From CBDFGQ01 sp965247295 (GTDB taxonomy: Bacteria > Chloroflexota > Dehalococcoidia > Lucifugimonadales > JAGWBF01), in contig CBDFGQ010000006.1 in assembly GCA_965247295.1 (NCBI GenBank), forward strand, positions 62,001 to 126,000: a DNA stretch of 64,000 bases, read 5' to 3'. Every line of letters begins with the position of its first letter. Position 1 is the first letter of the stretch. The notes under the pieces were generated by a model. The model saw only the letters and a list, made by a program, of their open reading frames with translations. It made no database searches and was not told where the DNA came from. Both the position numbers and the translations under genes were made by a program. Positions 60,447 through 64,000 of this stretch are shown in pieces.

Positions 60447-61742
60447 TTAGAACTCGTCCATGTCTAGGTACTCGTCATCGGCGTACATGGCGTCTACCGG
60501 GCCCTTGACAGCCTCTTGCAGGTTGGTCCTGAACTCCTGGAAAATCTTGTCGCCTTCAGGACCCTCGGGGACCTCACCGGCCGCTATCTTGGCCTTCAGC
60601 CCCTCGAGTAGGTGCTGGTCGGCATAACCTTCAGGGATGTGGAAGAAGTCGGCGTCGAACCTGGGCAACTCATTGGGGCCGAAGTAGCCCATGTCGCGCA
60701 TCGAGTAGCCCTCCAGCTCGTGGGTGCCCTTACCCAGGACCTGACCTGTGGCCGCGTAGTGCTCCATGACCGGCTTCAGCCCGTACTTCTGAATGGGGCA
60801 CACCTTCATGCAGACGCCGCAAGCGGCGTAGTGGGCCATGACGGGTCGGCAGCGCTTGGCGATCAGCTTGAACTTTTCAACGCCCCGCCACCACACCTTT
60901 TCCCTCATCAGCGCACGGCCGGGACAGCGGTTCACGCACACCTGGCAGATCGTGCAGAAGGCGTTGATGCCGTAGTCTACCGGCTCGTCGTGGTTTACCA
61001 CGGCGTCGGTGGTGATCATCATCAGCCTGTGACGTGAGCCAAAATGGGGGGACAGGAGGTAACCCATGGCCCCCATTTGCCCCATGCCGGCGGCAACGAA
61101 CATGGGGATGACCGCGGTGCTGGCATCGGTAGGGCTATGGACCTGGGCGTGATACCCGAGGGACCGGATGTAGTCGGCCAACTCCAGCCCGAGCGATCCC
61201 TCACGTCTATATGTGCTAAACACTGCCTCCTCTGCCACGTCGCTGGGGATCGTCTGGGTCTCCTGATAGGGCTGCTCCAAGGCCAGGCAGATGGCGTTGG
61301 GGTAGGGCTTGACCCACTTTCTCTTGCTCACATAGGTGTAACGGGTATCGTAATTGGTGATACCCACCATGGCGTACCCCAGCTCAAGGGCCTTATCCTT
61401 GATCTCCTGGGTGACATCCTTTCCCGGCACCGGCTCTACCGTGGGTTCGATGTCCCCGGAATCTCGCGCTGCCAGGATAAGCGGCTTGTTCAGCGTCTCG
61501 TGGGCGTCGCGAATCTCTTTGATGTCGCTAACTTCCCGGGACCACTTGCGGTAGACAAAATTCTCCACGTTGTGGCTTTCTATCGGATAGTTTCTGGTAT
61601 AGAAGTTAACGGTGTCCGGGTTCTGAGGGATCCCCGGGACTGTCGCTAGCTCCTCAGGTATCGGTATTGTCTCCGTCTCAGCTTTGCGCTCTGGCCCGCT
61701 CAGGGTATCTGGTACTTTAACGGTATGGCCAATTTTTAGCAT
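60447..61742 (-). CDS. Reductive-dehalogenase-like corrinoid Fe-S protein, copy A
   Basis: A 431-aa protein of the RdhA/QueG-like corrinoid family. The N-terminal half has IPQNPDTVNFYTRNYPIESH and ALELGYAMVGITNYDTRYTY. The corrinoid-binding core is GMGQMGAMGYLLSPHFGSRH. Two ferredoxin-type [4Fe-4S] motifs follow: FCTICQVCVNRCPG (CxxCxxCxxxCP) and AACGVCMKVCPIQ. There is no Tat signal, so it is cytoplasmic and not a classical respiratory RdhA, and no fused reductase domain as in NpRdhA. It may reductively dehalogenate or act on another substrate. ATG 61742 has GGGAGG at 6 nt. It is paralogous to the next gene upstream. Confidence 0.85.
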   Translation of the reverse strand: MLKIGHTVKVPDTLSGPERKAETETIPIPEELATVPGIPQNPDTVNFYTRNYPIESHNVENFVYRKWSREVSDIKEIRDAHETLNKPLILAARDSGDIEPTVEPVPGKDVTQEIKDKALELGYAMVGITNYDTRYTYVSKRKWVKPYPNAICLALEQPYQETQTIPSDVAEEAVFSTYRREGSLGLELADYIRSLGYHAQVHSPTDASTAVIPMFVAAGMGQMGAMGYLLSPHFGSRHRLMMITTDAVVNHDEPVDYGINAFCTICQVCVNRCPGRALMREKVWWRGVEKFKLIAKRCRPVMAHYAACGVCMKVCPIQKYGLKPVMEHYAATGQVLGKGTHELEGYSMRDMGYFGPNELPRFDADFFHIPEGYADQHLLEGLKAKIAAGEVPEGPEGDKIFQEFRTNLQEAVKGPVDAMYADDEYLDMDEF

Positions 61743-61825
61743 TCCACTCCTCCCTGGTCTTGAATCCGACAACTATCCTCTCTGAACTTATAACCCGGCA
61801 CGTCTAATTTGTCAAGCTATGAGGA

Positions 61826-63118
61826 TTAATCTTCCTCCTCATCCTCGTCATACTCCGCGGCAATGTAGTCTACGGGCCCGCCTGCCACCTGCTGTAGCTT
61901 GGCCCACATCTCCTGGAGCAGCTGGTCCCCCTCGGGCCCCTCTGGTACGGTCGTGGTGGCGGCCTTGGCCCTCAGCTCATCGAAGACTGCCTGCTCGGCC
62001 GAGCCCTCGGGGACGTGGAAGAAGTCGGTGTTGAATCTGGGAAGCTCGCCGGGGCCGAAGTAGCCAAAGTTATCCAGGTCGTAGCCCTCCAGCCCGTCGG
62101 TGCCCTTACCCAGCACCTGCCCTGTGGCCGCGTAGTGCTCCATCACCGGCTCCAGCCCATACCTCTGGATGGGGCAGACCTTCATGCAGATACCGCAGGC
62201 CGAGTACCGGTTCATCACGGGTCGGCAGCGCTTGGCGATTATCTTGTGCTTTTCCACCCCCCGCCACCACACCTTTTCCCTCATTATGGCCCGACCCGGG
62301 CAGCGGTTGACACAGACCTGGCAGACGGAGCAGAAGGCGTGGATACCGTAGTCCACCGGCTCGTCATGGGTCACCAGGGCGTCTGTGGTGACGATCAATA
62401 GCCTGTGGCGGGAGCCGAAATGGGGCGACAGCAGGTATCCCATGGCGCCCAGCTGCCCCATGCCGGCGGCCACGAACATCGGTATCACCGCGCTGGAGGC
62501 GTCGGCCGGGTCCTGGACCTGGGCGTGGTATCCCAGGGAGCGAATGTAGTCCGCCAGCTCCAGTGCCCTCGCTCCCTCCCGACGATAGATGGCGTAGACT
62601 GCCTTCTCGGAGGGAGGGCTGGGAATCTCCTGGGTGCCCTCGTAGGGCTGCTCCATTGCCAGGCAGATGACGTTGGGGAACGGCTTCACCCAGTTCCGCT
62701 TGCTCTTGTACGTGTAGCGGCTGTCGTAGGCCGTTATACCCACCATGCCGAAGCCCAGCTCCAGGGCCTTGTTCTTGATCTCCTCGGTGACATCCTTGCC
62801 GGGCACCGGCTCCACGGTGGGCTCGACCTCCCCCGATACGGATGCGGCTTTCACGTTGGGCCTTTGCAGCCTATAGTGCTCGTCTACGATCTCTTTGATG
62901 TTGGTGGTTTCGCGGTCCCACTTCTGGTAGGCGAACTGCTCGACCATGTGGCTTTCCAGCGGGTAGTTCCGCGTATAGAAGTCAACGGTCTGGGCGTCCT
63001 GAGGGATCCCCGGGACCGTCTCCAGCTCCTCTGGGATCGGAATGGATGCGTCTTTGTCCTGGGGCGTTGGACCCCTCAGGGTCTTGGGAACCGTAACAGA
63101 GTGACCGATCTTCAGCAT
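61826..63118 (-). CDS. Reductive-dehalogenase-like corrinoid Fe-S protein, copy B
   Basis: A 430-aa paralogue of the neighbouring protein with the same architecture: IPQDAQTVDFYTRNYPLESH, ALELGFGMVGITAYDSRYTY, corrinoid core GMGQLGAMGYLLSPHFGSRH and Fe-S motifs FCSVCQVCVNRCPG and SACGICMKVCPIQ. The two are clearly a tandem duplication and differ mostly near the termini. ATG 63118 has GGGAGG at close spacing. It is 83 nt from copy A and probably in one operon with it and the small genes upstream. Like copy A it lacks a Tat signal. Confidence 0.85.
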   Translation of the reverse strand: MLKIGHSVTVPKTLRGPTPQDKDASIPIPEELETVPGIPQDAQTVDFYTRNYPLESHMVEQFAYQKWDRETTNIKEIVDEHYRLQRPNVKAASVSGEVEPTVEPVPGKDVTEEIKNKALELGFGMVGITAYDSRYTYKSKRNWVKPFPNVICLAMEQPYEGTQEIPSPPSEKAVYAIYRREGARALELADYIRSLGYHAQVQDPADASSAVIPMFVAAGMGQLGAMGYLLSPHFGSRHRLLIVTTDALVTHDEPVDYGIHAFCSVCQVCVNRCPGRAIMREKVWWRGVEKHKIIAKRCRPVMNRYSACGICMKVCPIQRYGLEPVMEHYAATGQVLGKGTDGLEGYDLDNFGYFGPGELPRFNTDFFHVPEGSAEQAVFDELRAKAATTTVPEGPEGDQLLQEMWAKLQQVAGGPVDYIAAEYDEDEEED

Positions 63119-63169
63119 ACTGCTCCTCCCTTTTCTTATGGCCAGTCCAAGGCCTGCATCAGCGCGACG

Positions 63170-63361
63170 TTACGACCCTTGGTTTCTCTCGATGGCCTCG
63201 ATCACGCGCTGGTCCAATTTCCCCAGGTCAACACCGGCGTCTGACCGGGCGACGCCGAGGTGAGTGTCCCTGACGAGCAGCTCCCAGTCAGGCTCGCTGC
63301 CGTACTTGCCACGCATATCGGCCCACAGCTTGTCTATCATTTCCTTGTCGAACATCGCCAC
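63170..63361 (-). CDS. Small protein of the Rdh-like operon, unknown
   Basis: A 63-aa protein starting at GTG 63361, which fits the AGGAGG 6 nt upstream better than ATG 63355. The sequence MFDKEMIDKLWADMRGKYGS and DWELLVRDTHLGVARSD is helical and charged, without cysteines or a membrane helix. It is 51 nt before copy B in the same direction. It might be a chaperone or accessory; no family recognised. Confidence 0.6.
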   Translation of the reverse strand: MAMFDKEMIDKLWADMRGKYGSEPDWELLVRDTHLGVARSDAGVDLGKLDQRVIEAIERNQGS

Positions 63362-63541
63362 AGTGGCCCTCCTTGCCGTCAGACTATCTGGGTTGCACGT
63401 CGGCAGCGCATCGCCGGGCTGCCTATTTATTCCCTTGGTCCGTATGCCGACCAGGTTTCCCTGTAGCGGTATTTCCTAAATATGCCCCTGCATGGTCGGG
63501 CACCTATAGTTCAGCATTTTACGCCAGGCGCGCAGTCTCCG

Positions 63542-63964
63542 TCAACTGAATTGCTGCCGGGTCCGCTGGACGAAACGGATCCCTTCCTGCCCCACATACC
63601 TATCCCGGAACTCCTGGAACAGCTTCAGTTTGTCCGGCTGGAACTCCGTGGGCTTATCGTTATCGTCCAGGTACGGGTTGGGGAAGTAGATTCGGAGTAG
63701 GGTCTCCTCTTTGGCGTTGGAGAGCCTGACATAATAGAGGAACGGGATTCCGTGGTCCTCTGCCTCCACGAACTGAACGTCGGCTACCGAGTCCAACTTC
63801 AGATGAAAGTGCCAGCCCTGGCCCTCCACCGTGGCGTAATCCTTATCGAAGGTGGGCTCCTTCATCCCCTGGGCGGAGTTCTCGCTAACTACCTCACCCC
63901 CTCCCACGACCCACAGCATCCGGTCAACCCTGGCCAGGTCTCGAATGAGTACCTCCAGGTCCAA
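63542..63964 (-). CDS. Uncharacterised protein with heme-utilisation (ChuX/HutX)-like core
   Basis: A 140-aa protein starting at TTG 63964 with GGGAGG 6-7 nt upstream. The central part GWHFHLKLDSVADVQFVEAE, followed by PFLYYVRLSNAKEETLLRIY, resembles the HemS/ChuX heme-handling fold, in which a histidine and aromatic pocket bind tetrapyrroles. That would fit a corrinoid or heme role beside the Rdh-like genes, but similarity is only by pattern. It is first on the minus strand in this operon as far as the window shows. Confidence 0.5.
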   Translation of the reverse strand: MDLEVLIRDLARVDRMLWVVGGGEVVSENSAQGMKEPTFDKDYATVEGQGWHFHLKLDSVADVQFVEAEDHGIPFLYYVRLSNAKEETLLRIYFPNPYLDDNDKPTEFQPDKLKLFQEFRDRYVGQEGIRFVQRTRQQFS

Positions 63965-64000
63965 GGACCACCTCCCTCTACAGACCTTTGGTCTCGGCGC

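Overview
This 64 kb window comes from a high-GC bacterial chromosome. It is most likely a Chloroflexota member of the Dehalococcoidia/SAR202 type. The inference rests on gene content: two tandem corrinoid iron-sulfur reductive-dehalogenase-like proteins, a luciferase-like (F420-type) oxidoreductase, VOC dioxygenases and acyl-CoA/hydroxyacid catabolism, an archaellum-type ArlH ATPase, and housekeeping genes that look bacterial but diverged. Taxonomy is inferred from gene content only.

Layout. 1-11 kb: catabolic and envelope genes (frameshifted isopropylmalate/tartrate dehydrogenase, VOC enzymes, Gfo/Idh/MocA oxidoreductase, two lipoproteins, DHA2 exporter, an overlapping radical SAM/PAP2 pair, mtaB). 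12.8-14.8 kb: a TPP riboswitch with an intrinsic terminator controlling thiG-thiE-thiS. 15.6-17.2 kb: a UGSC-family selenoprotein, read through an in-frame TGA with a SECIS-like hairpin, followed by a frameshifted partner. 17-24 kb: enoyl-CoA hydratase, Ldh2, LhgO, a cNMP-binding protein, ComF and an alpha/beta hydrolase. 24.5-27.5 kb: a thiol-oxidation set (cysteine-dioxygenase-like protein, hemerythrin, cupin, sulfite-oxidase-like molybdoenzyme). 28.7 kb: ArlH-like ATPase fused to a degenerate receiver domain. 30 kb: tRNA-Met. 31.5-33.0 kb: a second selenoprotein, a thioredoxin/NHL-repeat protein whose CxxC is UxxC. 33-43 kb: the replication and housekeeping core (gyrB, pyrE, nadD, obgE, dnaA, fmt, rplY) with a plausible oriC between obgE and dnaA. 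43.6-46.1 kb: Rrf2 regulator, MoeB/ThiF-like E1 and cysteine synthase. 49.3-58.7 kb: an HK97-type prophage or GTA-like packaging/head module, all on the minus strand, containing a moron-like cassette with its own promoter and terminator and no recognisable tail, lysis or integration genes. 59.2 kb: a membrane-anchored, filament-like secreted protein. 60.4-64 kb: tandem RdhA-like proteins with two small upstream genes.

How it fits together. Sulfur and selenium chemistry recurs: thiamine thiazole synthesis using ThiS, a MoeB/ThiF-like E1 beside cysteine synthase, thiol dioxygenation coupled to sulfite oxidation, and two selenoproteins. A naive gene caller would cut both selenoproteins at TGA. 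The Sec machinery itself (selA, selB, selD, tRNA-Sec) is not in the window. No CRISPR array, complete insertion sequence or rRNA was seen.
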